Of a stretch of DNA of 22,247 nucleotides, positions 1 through 7,567 are shown piece by piece (the stretch's first letter is position 1; each line of letters starts with the position of its first letter). Below the pieces are notes generated by a model. The model saw only the letters and a program-made list of their open reading frames with translations, made no database searches and was not told where the DNA came from. The DNA lies in assembly GCA_013115135.1 (NCBI GenBank), contig JABANP010000689.1, positions 1 through 22,247 of the forward strand. Direction: 5' to 3'. A program made the position numbers and the translations under genes. This DNA is from Perkinsus olseni. Its lineage: Eukaryota > Perkinsozoa > Perkinsida > Perkinsidae.

Positions 1-112
1 TATCCCGGCTTTTCGGTCAACCAAAAAATCCCGAGTAGGGAGAAGAAGTGCTAGCAGAATGATGTGAGCCTTCATGTTGTTGGCGGTGAGCCCTATTTTG
101 GATCACCCTGTA

Positions 113-516
113 CCACCATAGCATGCATTCTGCGAGATGGGCAGAATCAGAGTGACTCGGAAATGCTCCATAATAACGTCGTCATCCGAAAACTCGGATT
201 TCTGGCGGTCGGATGCGTTCAACGAAGTTACCTTTGATTAGAGCTGCGTCCGCGATCCTCAGTCAGAACTTCATAAACGCAAAAGCAAACAGGATTGTGA
301 TACAAATCTGTAAAGTAGATTGGACCAGTTCTGCCGTCCACGGCGTGGACTCCATGCTGCCCCTGCATCTGCACACGAGATGGGCTCTGTGCAATAATAG
401 GAAGGAATGAGATAAGCTTATAGCGCTTAAAAATTCTAAATCTACAATCTCTGAGCGGACTACAGATAAATTGATTTTCGGAACCAGCAGCAGCAGGGCT
501 CGCTGAGAATTCTCCT
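113..516 (-). repeat. 3' flank of secreted-family gene, duplicated at 19007-19572
   Basis: This is the sequence downstream of the minus-strand gene at 517-1357. It is recognisably similar to 19007-19572, which lies downstream of a third family member. Shared blocks include 'gtcgtcatccgaaaac', 'gcggtcggat', 'gagctgcgt' and the region around 'ctgccatcc/ctgccgtcc'. The second copy is longer by well over 100 bases. A short hydrophobic reading stretch on the minus strand (about 263-330) is partly preserved in the other copy, so a membrane-spanning exon is possible, but I cannot delimit one. The similarity shows that the two loci arose by duplication of gene plus flank. Confidence 0.6.
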
Positions 517-1357
517 TCAAGTCAAACATATGTCATGTTCCGAGCAGCACGACTCACGAGCTGGGAGCGGCTTTCCCTCGTTTATCAGGGCCACCATTCT
601 CCCTTCGAAAGGTACATAGAGCACGTCCTCTTGGGCGAAGATGACATAGCGCAAGTCGAGACCCGACTCCTCGACGCCGCACAAGTGTACCAGAAGTTGG
701 AGAAAAGAAGACAAAATAATCTCTGGCGACATATCGTATCGCGTATAATAGACATTTCCGGTGTACCCGGGCTGCAGACGGAACGTAGCTTGGGCACCTC
801 GCTCGCCCTGACACCAGAATTGAGCAGTGGCATGACCATTAGGGTAAAAGTTGAAAGTCATCTCGAAGCGGCCGTCCCTGGGATCCTTGTATTGAAATAC
901 ACCCAGGGTTAGGTCGGCTGTGAGTCTGTTGAAGTGGAGCTCTCGGCCTTGAAAAGTAGCAGAGATCACTGTGAAGCTGTTGTGAGTCAGAGTGCGCAAG
1001 TCTCCAGGTGAAATATCAGCCTCTGGGAGGAGGACCCGAATTCCATGATACCAGAGAGTAACGCCGTGAAAGAGCTCGCCTTCGAACACGGCTTCGTCAT
1101 CGAGGGTGTAAGTAAAAGGCCCTCCAACGAGAGGGAAGGGCTTGCCGAAGAACGGTTCCCTGCCAGGCATCTCGAACTTCGAGGTGCCTGGCAGGGAATC
1201 GAGGCTCGAAGGTCAATGCAACATTACTGTCCTTGCCAAAGTCGAAGGTCATTCGGAAGTTCTCCGCCACGTGCCAGAATGTCCCAACGATTGGTTCTGC
1301 CATAGCGGCCTTCAACCCTTGAGCGGCTATCAGCCAGGTCGATATGAAGTTAAGCAT
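517..1357 (-). pseudogene. Secreted hypothetical protein, family A copy 1 (frame broken by 34-nt insertion)
   Basis: The function is unknown. The first frame starts at the ATG at 1357-1355. It opens with a signal-peptide-like stretch (MLNFISTWLIAAQGLKAAMA) and continues as a beta-rich segment to about 1211. The second frame carries the rest to the stop at 517-519. The protein aligns along its whole length with the product at 9292-10081. Shared landmarks are a TWL signal segment, GTF/GKY, VALTF/VAITF, PLVGGP..YT, HFQG/TFQG, F.PNG and a C-terminal C...GL.DL..V.F block. Removing 34 nt (1171-1204) joins the frames and gives exactly the same spacing as the paralog (28 residues between V-A-[LI]-T-F and Y-T). 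The C-terminus is about 20 residues longer than in copy 2 and ends in a Cys-Cys motif. It is either a pseudogene or a gene with a non-canonical mini-intron. Confidence 0.7.
1171..1204 (-). other. 34-nt direct-repeat-bounded insertion inside family A copy 1
   Basis: On the plus strand the hexamer ctcgaa occurs at 1171-1176 and again at 1205-1210. One copy plus the intervening bases (34 nt) is extra relative to the paralog at 9292. The insertion contains an inverted copy of the neighbouring coding sequence. Bases 1156-1176 and 1178-1198 are 21-base arms with one mismatch around a single central base (1177). No GT...AG pair fits at any of the equivalent breakpoints. Confidence 0.7.
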
Positions 1358-2327
1358 TGGAGTAAGATGGAGTTGCAGCGAAAGAAGGTTTATCTAACAA
1401 AGGAGACTGGACCAGTCTGACTGGTCGTCGGGATGGCGTTCAGGACTCTAACTTGAATGAGAAGTCATTCTCTAGCCTGCGCGCGCATGTTATTAGCTTC
1501 GCTCGCTATGTCCACGCCTACCGATGGAGATGTCACTAGCAGCTTGATGAGATTCCTCGGCTATTCTCTCGCGAACTCGGCCGATCCCGCGAATATAATG
1601 AGCCATGAAGGGCGACCCTTCCTGGTGAACCTCGTGGGATGGAAGGGCGGGCTCGGAAAATCTACCGTCCACCCGCCAACGGAGTGAACAACACTCCGCT
1701 CAGATCACCGGCGGTGATTCACCGCCAGTGACGTCTACTCTTCAAACGCATGAGTACGGCTGTCTCCAAAGCGGAATGCTTCGGACGCCATGACGGCCCA
1801 TGCTGGTTACCGCTCCCTCTTCTTCATGGCACAATGGTCGCGGCCTGCTCTTGCAGTTGCTACGGTCGCCACACAGCCTGAGGCTGTCAGCCTCCTTGGA
1901 GGAGAGCAAACAGGAAGTCACCAGGTTATCCGTCAGAAGTTTCACGTCTTCACAGAGCGTCGTCGACCCCGGGTCGGGCCCGCTGCCAGCGGGCTGCTGT
2001 GCCCCCGGCTGGTGGAGATGAAAGACTTGAGTGTCTCTTCAGAAGAAGCTCTTCTAAAGGTATTCGTCTATTTTCTCAGTTTATCGCTTCTGAATCTCGC
2101 TGCGGTAAACGTGGCCGTTCGATTATGGTCCACCTGGACGAGTTCTAGCCGAATTTGAAATTCGGAAGGGTGGCCGGTGGAAGGAAAAATAGACTTTTTT
2201 CCGGACTTTCTTCCGGTGGAATGGATCCAATAGGTTCGATTGGCTTTCTACGCTCCATGGTACGGCCCGCAAGGGAGTACAGCATGGCATATTGGAAGCG
2301 ACTACCGTCGCAAGTTATGTCGGTCTT
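1358..2327. other. No recognisable gene; paired hairpins at 1680-1726
   Basis: Only short reading frames without recognisable domains are present. Two hairpins lie side by side. 1680-1698 has a 7-bp stem (cggagtg/cactccg) with a 5-nt loop. 1710-1726 is a 17-base palindrome (ggcggtga t tcaccgcc). It overlaps a second perfect one at 1704-1718 (atcacc ggc ggtgat), so the two pairings exclude each other. No function can be assigned. Confidence 0.4.
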
Positions 2328-2471
2328 TGTTACCAGTCATGGCAAACCCAAGTACTTAAGACTTCTCAAGAGACTGTAATTAAGAGTACATCGTCATTAA
2401 TAAATGGGAATCGCTAGGCTAAGATAAGGGGACAGATAGCTTGTGTGCTGAGTGGTCAGGGACACTGGCCA
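2328..2471. repeat. Left 144-bp terminal direct repeat
   Basis: It runs TGTTACC...TGGCCA and is about 96% identical to 2978-3121, with equal length and no indels. Confidence 0.8.
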
Positions 2472-2977
2472 ATGTTTCAAGATTATCGTCAAGTAAGGAT
2501 AATTCCACCAATGGATTAGTCAGATACAAAACACAGTTATCGTCTGGCAACATCAACTTTACCAAACCACACAACAAATTATCAATATGATAACAATGGT
2601 ACGCCGACGACATGTCTCATGACCCAAGCTCAACAAAAAAGCCGTCTTCATGCTGGAACGCTAATCACAAGAGCCGTATCGCCCAAGACCATTCATCACA
2701 TCAGTCATATGCGTAGTCGGATAGGTTTGCCAATGTATTCGTCATTAAAGATAACCATCACTAGGAGAAATAGATACGCAGTGAGATAAGTACTACTTTT
2801 CCAGTAGTCATTGAGTAGTAAGATGCAGTAGAGCTTGCGACCCACATACAGATTAATGAGAGGGGACCACTTAAGAAAACAAGTCCACTAATTCAAGAGA
2901 TAATCATAGTAGAACTTCTGCATACTCAGCGTGCAGCAAGACGCAAAGGGAAAGTAGCACATCAGGGTTCTCCACCA

Positions 2978-3121
2978 TGTTACCAGTCATGGCCAACCCA
3001 AGTACTAGGGACTTCTCAAGAGACTGTAATTAAGAGTACATCGTCATTAATAAATGGGAATGGCTAGGCTAAGATATGGGGACAGATAGCTTGTGTGCTG
3101 AGTGGTCAGGGACACTGGCCA
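2978..3121. repeat. Right 144-bp terminal direct repeat
   Basis: This is the partner of 2328-2471, offset by exactly 650 bases. The differences are a cluster of three (tta/agg region) plus three single substitutions. Confidence 0.8.
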
Positions 3122-3709
3122 CCAGTCACACAACAGTCTTGCGGAGCTCTGCTCATGAAGTGAACTTTAAACGCCCCTTCACTCTCCGCGGTCACTTCGA
3201 CTCTGCAGTCACTGCAATGTAACATGGGGATTCGCTGTTGGAGGACCAATCGTGAGGCATAGGGCTTCGATAATTATGATTTGAGGACCCTCCTTCAACG
3301 TAGCATCATCACTGCCACTCCTATCGAGTGGCTCGACGAGACCTAGTAGGTCTGACCTACTCATCTGTAGCACAGATCTATTACCGGATGAGCTGCTCAA
3401 TCCACAATCGGTCGAAGTGATTAATTGCTCTACTTAACAGCGCACATCGAACTCATTTGCTATCTTGGTCTGATGAGGCCGAGTTTCATGGGGTATGGTA
3501 ACCATACTATGGTTACGCTTCTGAGTTCTTCAGTTCGTCGGAAGAAGCGTGATCCTGCAAATTTGTCTATGGAGACGTCGTCGTCGGATCCGACGACGAG
3601 ATGCAACGACTGGTCAGAATTCCCGAAAGTTCTGGTCATACTTCTATCAGGACTGGTAGTTCTGAACTACGACACATCTGCATGGCTCTCATCAATCACT
3701 GTGATTGAA
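3122..3709. other. No recognisable gene; several perfect palindromes
   Basis: I find no supported coding region. Short perfect palindromes are present: 3493-3507 (gtatggt a accatac), overlapping 3498-3516 (gtaaccata c tatggttac), and 3578-3599 (22 bases centred on ggatcc). They may be remnants of hairpin-forming elements. Confidence 0.4.
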
Positions 3710-4171
3710 TCACGTTCCGCTCTTTTCGTTTTTCGTCCTTTTCTTTCGTTTTCTCAGTTTTTTCGCCAATTTCCCCAAAAACTTGATATTTTTTCTATTT
3801 TCCAGTGAAAAATAGGCATTCTTTCCTTCGAGAAAAGTAGCTTTTCTTTCTGAAAGAAAGAATGAAAGAAAGAATGAAAGAAAGAAAGAACGGCCGCCCC
3901 AAGAGCGAAATTCGCCTATTTCGGCTGCCGAAATCTTTTCCCAAGGAATCCAATGGAGTTTCACCCGTGTTACATGGCCTCTAGCTCTCGTGTACAGAAT
4001 ATCGATGCGTTTCGAAAATCCGGACGCTCGCTCTACTATACTCCTCACGCTCGCGTGTCTGGCATTGAACATAAGCTGCTGTGGCGTGAGTCCCTGACGG
4101 TTGACACGTTTATGAGGTGTGATGAGACGAAGGCCACGATTATGCCCTGTAGCGTAGCCCAAATCGGCCAT
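3710..4171 (-). pseudogene. Possible LTR-retrotransposon integrase remnant
   Basis: The minus-strand frame carries, near its start, a stretch ending TPHKRVNRQGLTPQQLMFNAR. This resembles the segment of retroelement integrases after the catalytic core (…TPH…G.TP..L.FGR). Nothing upstream or downstream of it shows DDE residues. The C-terminal half dissolves into low-complexity Phe/Leu/Ser- and Lys/Arg-rich sequence encoded by the GAAA/TTTC repeats. I see no LTRs associated with it. The match is short, and a chance open frame is the main alternative. Confidence 0.3.
3852..3890. repeat. Low-complexity GAAAGAAAGAAT tandem repeat
   Basis: Purine-rich repeats of gaaagaaagaat/gaaagaaa follow directly after a tttcttt tract, so the region can also fold back on itself. 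It sits within a generally T-rich stretch (3715-3860). Confidence 0.8.
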
Positions 4172-4240
4172 CAGCCTCTCCTATGAGGCGCATTCATGAC
4201 TCTACATGTCAAGGTTTTCCTGTGGATGTAGAGGTCGTGC

Positions 4241-4327
4241 CTGGCCCCTATGATAGGGGCCAGAATTGTTCACATCAGTTTACCTTGGATAGGGGCCCTA
4301 TCCAAGGTAAACTGATGTGAACAATTC
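4241..4327. repeat. Two abutting perfect palindromes (23 bp and 65 bp)
   Basis: 4241-4263 is a perfect palindrome: an 11-base arm (ctggcccctat), one central base, and its complement. 4263-4327 is a perfect palindrome with 32-base arms around the single base 4295, running from gaattgttcacatcag to ctgatgtgaacaattc. The core 'ataggggcc' is shared by both. Perfect identity of the long arms implies recent origin or gene conversion. Confidence 0.9.
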
Positions 4328-4343
4328 GCCCGGAAATATCTAC

Positions 4344-4449
4344 CACAGCTTGCACCTTGATAACGTGAGACTTGTACTTCGGCTGGTAGTAGAAATCACA
4401 GCTTGCACCTTGATAACGTGAGACTTGTACTTCGGCTGGTAGTAGAAAT
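4344..4449. repeat. 53-bp perfect tandem duplication
   Basis: The unit beginning cacagcttgcaccttgat and ending gtagtagaaat occurs twice without a mismatch (4344-4396 and 4397-4449). It starts 16 bases after the 65-bp palindrome. Confidence 0.92.
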
Positions 4450-4502
4450 CTTGGTCCACCGTAGGGCGCCGAATAGGGAATACGTCGACGTGACCAACTG
4501 CA

Positions 4503-4524
4503 TTCCGGATTCCGGAATCCGGAA
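4503..4524. repeat. 22-bp perfect palindrome of ccgga units
   Basis: The sequence ttccggattccggaatccgg followed by aa is its own reverse complement. A related block (ccggagtccggattccgga) occurs near 7878-7896. Confidence 0.85.
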
Positions 4525-4538
4525 GGGCCCGTTACCTA

Positions 4539-5044
4539 CTATTCGGGGAAGATCGTGTAAGCTCTGGGGGATGTATGGGTGGAGAACTTCTCCAAGAGGT
4601 AGTCATGAAGGAGTATTTCTAGGTCAGCCATTTTAGCCGCATCATCGCCTCCCAGCCGCGTTCTGTACTCATGATAATCCGGATTTTGCTCGTAGACCTG
4701 TAATAGTTCCAACAGGTGCTTCTTCTTATACCGAGGATGTAGGTGAAGATCTTCGCAAAGTTTATCCCATAACCAGCTAACGAACCTTTGCTCGTACCCG
4801 TAGATGAAGCGATACATATCCAGAGAATCGCGTTGAAGCATCCTCGCCTGCGGCTGACCCTCGCGCTTGCCGGTGCTTCAACGCGCTTCTCCGAATCAAC
4901 GCGTACTTTCTCAAGATGGTGCAAGACATGTTTCTTTCCTTCTGAAGTCCTTCTCAGCTTCTGTGGTACAAGTATGCCGATTTCCTCTCTTCTCAACAAG
5001 TCCCTACCTGGTCGCGTTGAGGACCTACAACTGAGTGATGTCAA
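4539..5044 (-). pseudogene. Hypothetical helical protein, frame changes at a 68-nt insertion
   Basis: I do not recognise the product. The 3' part (4841 to 4539) reads as a charged, heptad-like helical protein (LDMYRFIYGYEQ, KKKHLLELLQVYEQ, DLEILLHDYLLEKF) and ends at 4539. The 5' part (about 5044 to 4898) is in a different frame and is also protein-like (GKKHVLHHLEKVRVDS). The two frames meet at a 68-nt segment bounded by direct repeats. Dropping that segment makes them continuous. I see no convincing initiator: an ATG at 5066-5064 is in yet another frame and soon stops. The truncated non-LTR element begins only about 30 bases upstream, so the true 5' end may be lost or displaced. Confidence 0.4.
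4825..4892 (-). other. 68-nt direct-repeat-bounded insertion with terminal inverted repeats
   Basis: The pentamer gaatc (GATTC on the minus strand) occurs at 4825-4829 and 4893-4897. The intervening unit is 68 nt, which is not a multiple of three. Its ends form 18-base inverted arms (4823-4840 and 4874-4891) with one mismatch, separated by 33 nt. Removing one repeat plus the unit joins the minus-strand frames of the flanking coding region at identical codon phase. No GT...AG ends fit the breakpoints. Confidence 0.6.
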
Positions 5045-5083
5045 CTAGTTTGTCACTCGAAGGCATATAGCAGTGGCAGCTGC

Positions 5084-5813
5084 ATGGGAACGCGAGGCGT
5101 ACAGCACAGAGTAGGGTCTGGGTACTTCCTGAGCGTGCAAGAGCTGTTTGGTTCCAGATGGATCAAGCATGCTGAGAAGTACGACGCTATCCTACTCATG
5201 GAGGGTAGACTGGGAGATCTTCACGGACTCTCAAGCGGTACTCAAGATCCTGTCGTCCCGTGCATCCACGGCCCGGTGGGATAAGGCGAGACAGATCTAT
5301 CTGTCCTTGTCCGAAATCCCTGGTAGGGTATCCCTTCGATGGGTACCGGGGCACAGTTCCATCAGTGCCACCGAACGGGCCGATGAGCTGGCAGCCAAGG
5401 GTGCCTCCATGAGGGAAGTCTCTGCGGAGACGGAAATCAGTGTGAGGACTCTTCGGCGGTATCAAGGAGAAGCTGGCCGTCTGTCATTGCGCAAGTGGTG
5501 GTCAGACAAGAGAGCCAGCCTGGGCACTTCTGTCAATGACTTCTTTTACTGCGCTTCACACGCCCGTTTGTGGATCCGCGGGGAAGTCACGGCAGCTAGC
5601 AGTGCCGTTGTATTCGAAAGGGCCCCAACCCCAGCCCATCTCTATAGATGCGGGGTGGTCAACTCGCCAGAGTGTGACTGTGGGGCGCCGGTGGGGAACA
5701 CGCGGCACTACCTCCTCTCCTGTCCGTTCCTGCAGCAGGCTAGGAATAGGGTCAAAGGTGGTGTCCCCTTAGGGGACTCCCCTACCATTTATGTAAACTT
5801 ATTGTTGATTTGA
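5084..5813 (+). pseudogene. Non-LTR ORF2 C-terminus: RNase H plus zinc knuckle
   Basis: The first frame holds the RNase H motif with the second catalytic acid (KHAEKYDAILL). After a one-base shift near 5196-5205 a second frame continues with the third acid (IFTDSQAVLKIL) and the terminal motif WVPGHSSISATERADELAA, which supplies the conserved His and the last Asp. The first acid of RNase H is missing through truncation. A putative nucleic-acid-binding knuckle CDCG...RHYLLSC (C-x-C-x8-H-x4-C) follows near 5671-5725. In intact elements this region degrades the RNA strand during target-primed reverse transcription. The frame ends at 5813. Confidence 0.75.
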
Positions 5814-5958
5814 AGCGACGCAAGTCCGTCAATCAACTTTGTTCGGCCCTCATGCAGTATCTCGATGCTCGCAGGGGCTTATTGTAGTGCCGGGCAGGCA
5901 CAACTTTTGGTTTTCCGCCTCTGTTTTGTACGAGGCCCACCATTGAATATTTGCTGTG

Positions 5959-6000
5959 AAAAAAAACAAAATAAAAAAATAAAAAAAAATAAAAAAAATA
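5959..6000 (+). repeat. A-rich retrotransposon 3' tail
   Basis: An almost pure A tract with interspersed c/t bases follows 'tgctgtg'. It marks the 3' end of the upstream non-LTR element. Confidence 0.85.
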
Positions 6001-6135
6001 GCAGCAGCTGGAGCAAGCGTCGGAGGACTGGCACTGGGACGTTGACCGCGAGGTTGGAGGAAGATGCAGAAGAAGTCGGTCGAAGCCTTAGAGCAGGAAG
6101 ACGTGATGCCTAATTCATGTATTGCTCGTTATTAA

Positions 6136-6888
6136 GGAACGTTTCAATCTGAGGGTAGACCGGCTGCAGTGGAACCGAAGGCGCGTCGGCAACAGAAGTC
6201 CAATATGATGCGGGCGGTTTGTCGGGACTTCGGGAGAGTAGCGGACAGGCACGGTTATCAGACAGATGCGTTTGTCGATAGACTCATATATCTATTTAAC
6301 TTTGATATATGCGAGGCGTTGGGGGAAGTTGTCGACCCGGTTTCGCAAGCTCCGGCGATGCCTACTCTAAGTTGCACAACTCCGAAGAAGCCCAACCCGT
6401 CGTACTCTGGAGATGCTGTGGTGTGACCCACCCGCGTGTCTGGTCAATCGTCTGAAGAAGTACCCAGTGTTGCACCATCGGAGTCCTACTGGAATAAACG
6501 TCACGACGAGAGATTGGTGGGTATCACTTCTATTCTTCTTGATATTTCGAAGACTCTATCTGATGGGTTCGACAAGTTGGAGAGCGCATTCATAACCATG
6601 GTTGAGCAGTCTCGTACTGCCAGTGGTATAACCGTGAATGATGTGAACCTGGACGGTGGCGCACAAGTTAAATCTCAAGCTGGGTCAGAGTCTGAAGAGG
6701 AGGACGAGGAGGTTGAGCCTGTGCCTAACTTGGAGGATCAGAAAGCTCTTCTGAAAGAAGAAAAGCATGTCGGGAGAAGCCCAAGCCCAAGGCTAAGTCC
6801 CAAGCTCCTCCCAGAAGAAGGAGAAAGTGAGATGGGACCCCGTAGTCTACGGGCCGTAGATCAAGCAGGAATGGTATGTGACGAGTGA
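6136..6888 (+). CDS. Hypothetical protein with an in-frame TGA at 6424-6426
   Basis: The function is not recognised. One frame is open from 6136 and continues past a single TGA (6424-6426) to the stop at 6886-6888. The first ATG in frame is at 6205. The N-terminal part is mixed alpha-helical (RDFGRVADRHGY, VDRLIYLFNFDI). The part after the TGA has an amphipathic helix (SILLDISKTLSDGFDKLESA) followed by an acidic stretch (ESEEEDEEVE) and a basic/proline-rich tail. That the two halves are in the same phase argues for one gene. A pentamer, tctgg, brackets the TGA (6406 and 6439) at a 33-nt interval, so excision would keep the phase. Alternatives are readthrough, a pseudogene, or two unrelated frames. 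Confidence 0.4.
6406..6438 (+). other. 33-nt tctgg-bounded segment carrying the only in-frame stop
   Basis: tctgg occurs at 6406-6410 and 6439-6443. The 33-nt unit contains the TGA and is a multiple of three. It has only a weak internal inverted repeat (gtgg...ccac). A 5-bp match at this distance can arise by chance, so this is the weakest of the three similar cases. Confidence 0.3.
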
Positions 6889-6975
6889 TTTTTCGTATCC
6901 TACTCTCTGTTGGTTGTGTTCGTGCAGTTAAGTCTCGTGATGGGAAGTGATTCTCGCGTTGTGTTGTGTTTTACG

Positions 6976-6983
6976 CGTTTAAC
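6976..6983. repeat. 8-bp target site duplication (left)
   Basis: CGTTTAAC immediately precedes the terminal inverted repeat and is identical to 7560-7567. Confidence 0.9.
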
Positions 6984-7559
6984 CAGGGTGGCTGAAAGCT
7001 GAGGAAGAATCATTCTTCCCTTCCCCAATAATTCCCGTTTTAGTTCCCGGGAATAATGGCCGGCGTGGAAGGGGACGAATAGACCTCATTTGGGGAACTA
7101 TCATAAAAATCGCCCTTCGCCCATGAAAACCCAAAATCAAAGCCCGGAAAACTCTGAGGAACCTTTTTGGCAGCCCTCTTGTCCGCTAGGCCAGAGAAAA
7201 TTAGTGTAATGACCTTGAGCCCTGTCATTTTTCACGATTCACCCGTTCGGGGGTACACTCATCGAAGAGCGCAAGTACTGGGGCCCCTAGTATGCTATCC
7301 GCTATCTAGCCTCTTATCATCATCGACACAACCGGTCGGACCGGTGAGGCACGTTTTCATCGTAGCGGAGGCGTTTTATATGAACATGATAGCAACAAAG
7401 GCAGGAGTCGCTCAGAAATACAGGTTCGTCGATATTTCATACATAATTTGTATAATTCCCGAAAAGGCAGATATTATTCCCCGAAATAATTCCTTTCTTC
7501 CCTTCCCCGGGAATATTCCCGGGAACTATGGGAATAATTCCCCACTTTCAGCCACCCTG
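6984..7559. mobile_element. Non-autonomous hAT transposon (MITE), 576 bp
   Basis: The ends are perfect 15-bp terminal inverted repeats: CAGGGTGGCTGAAAG at 6984-6998 and its complement at 7545-7559. They are flanked by the exact 8-bp duplication CGTTTAAC. The CAGGG terminus and 8-bp duplication are diagnostic of the hAT superfamily. Both subterminal regions are packed with variants of gggaataattccc and ttcccgggaa (around 7020-7055 and 7450-7545), the kind of repeated motif that hAT transposases bind. There is no transposase: the internal reading frames show no hAT dimerisation or RNase H-like motifs. Confidence 0.9.
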
Positions 7560-7567
7560 CGTTTAAC
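7560..7567. repeat. 8-bp target site duplication (right)
   Basis: CGTTTAAC directly follows the right terminal inverted repeat. Confidence 0.9.

Larger units (their letters stand above)
2328..3121. mobile_element. Miniature LTR-type (TRIM-like) element, non-coding
   Basis: Two 144-bp direct repeats (2328-2471 and 2978-3121) begin TGTTACCAGTCATGGC and end ACACTGGCCA. They therefore have the TG...CA termini of LTRs, and they differ at about 6 positions. The 506-bp interior has no substantial reading frame. These are the proportions of a terminal-repeat retrotransposon in miniature. I see no clear primer binding site just inside the left repeat. The flanks (gtctt left, ccagt right) are not an obvious target duplication, so a simple segmental duplication remains possible. 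Confidence 0.5.
5074..6000 (+). mobile_element. 5'-truncated non-LTR retrotransposon with A-rich tail
   Basis: The element contains the end of a non-LTR ORF2 (RNase H and C-terminal zinc knuckle), a short 3' region and an A-rich terminus (5959-6000, runs of A broken by c and t). No reverse transcriptase is present, as expected for a truncated insertion. The heptamer atagcag occurs at 5067-5073 and again at 5998-6004, overlapping the tail end. It is a possible 7-bp target duplication and sets my left boundary, although a 7-mer could match by chance. It is not a close copy of the element at 19640-22247. Confidence 0.65.

Noticed and set aside
1457..1687. Short plus-strand frame containing WKGGLGKST, which looks like a ParA/MinD-type deviant Walker A motif
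   Set aside because: The frame ends seven residues later. There is no following helix, no Walker B and no homologous context, so this is most likely coincidence.
5084..6000. Possibility that the left non-LTR fragment is a copy of the right-hand element
   Set aside because: The RNase H and zinc knuckle motifs differ clearly (C-x-C versus C-x2-C, different tails: A-rich versus GAA), so they belong to different families.
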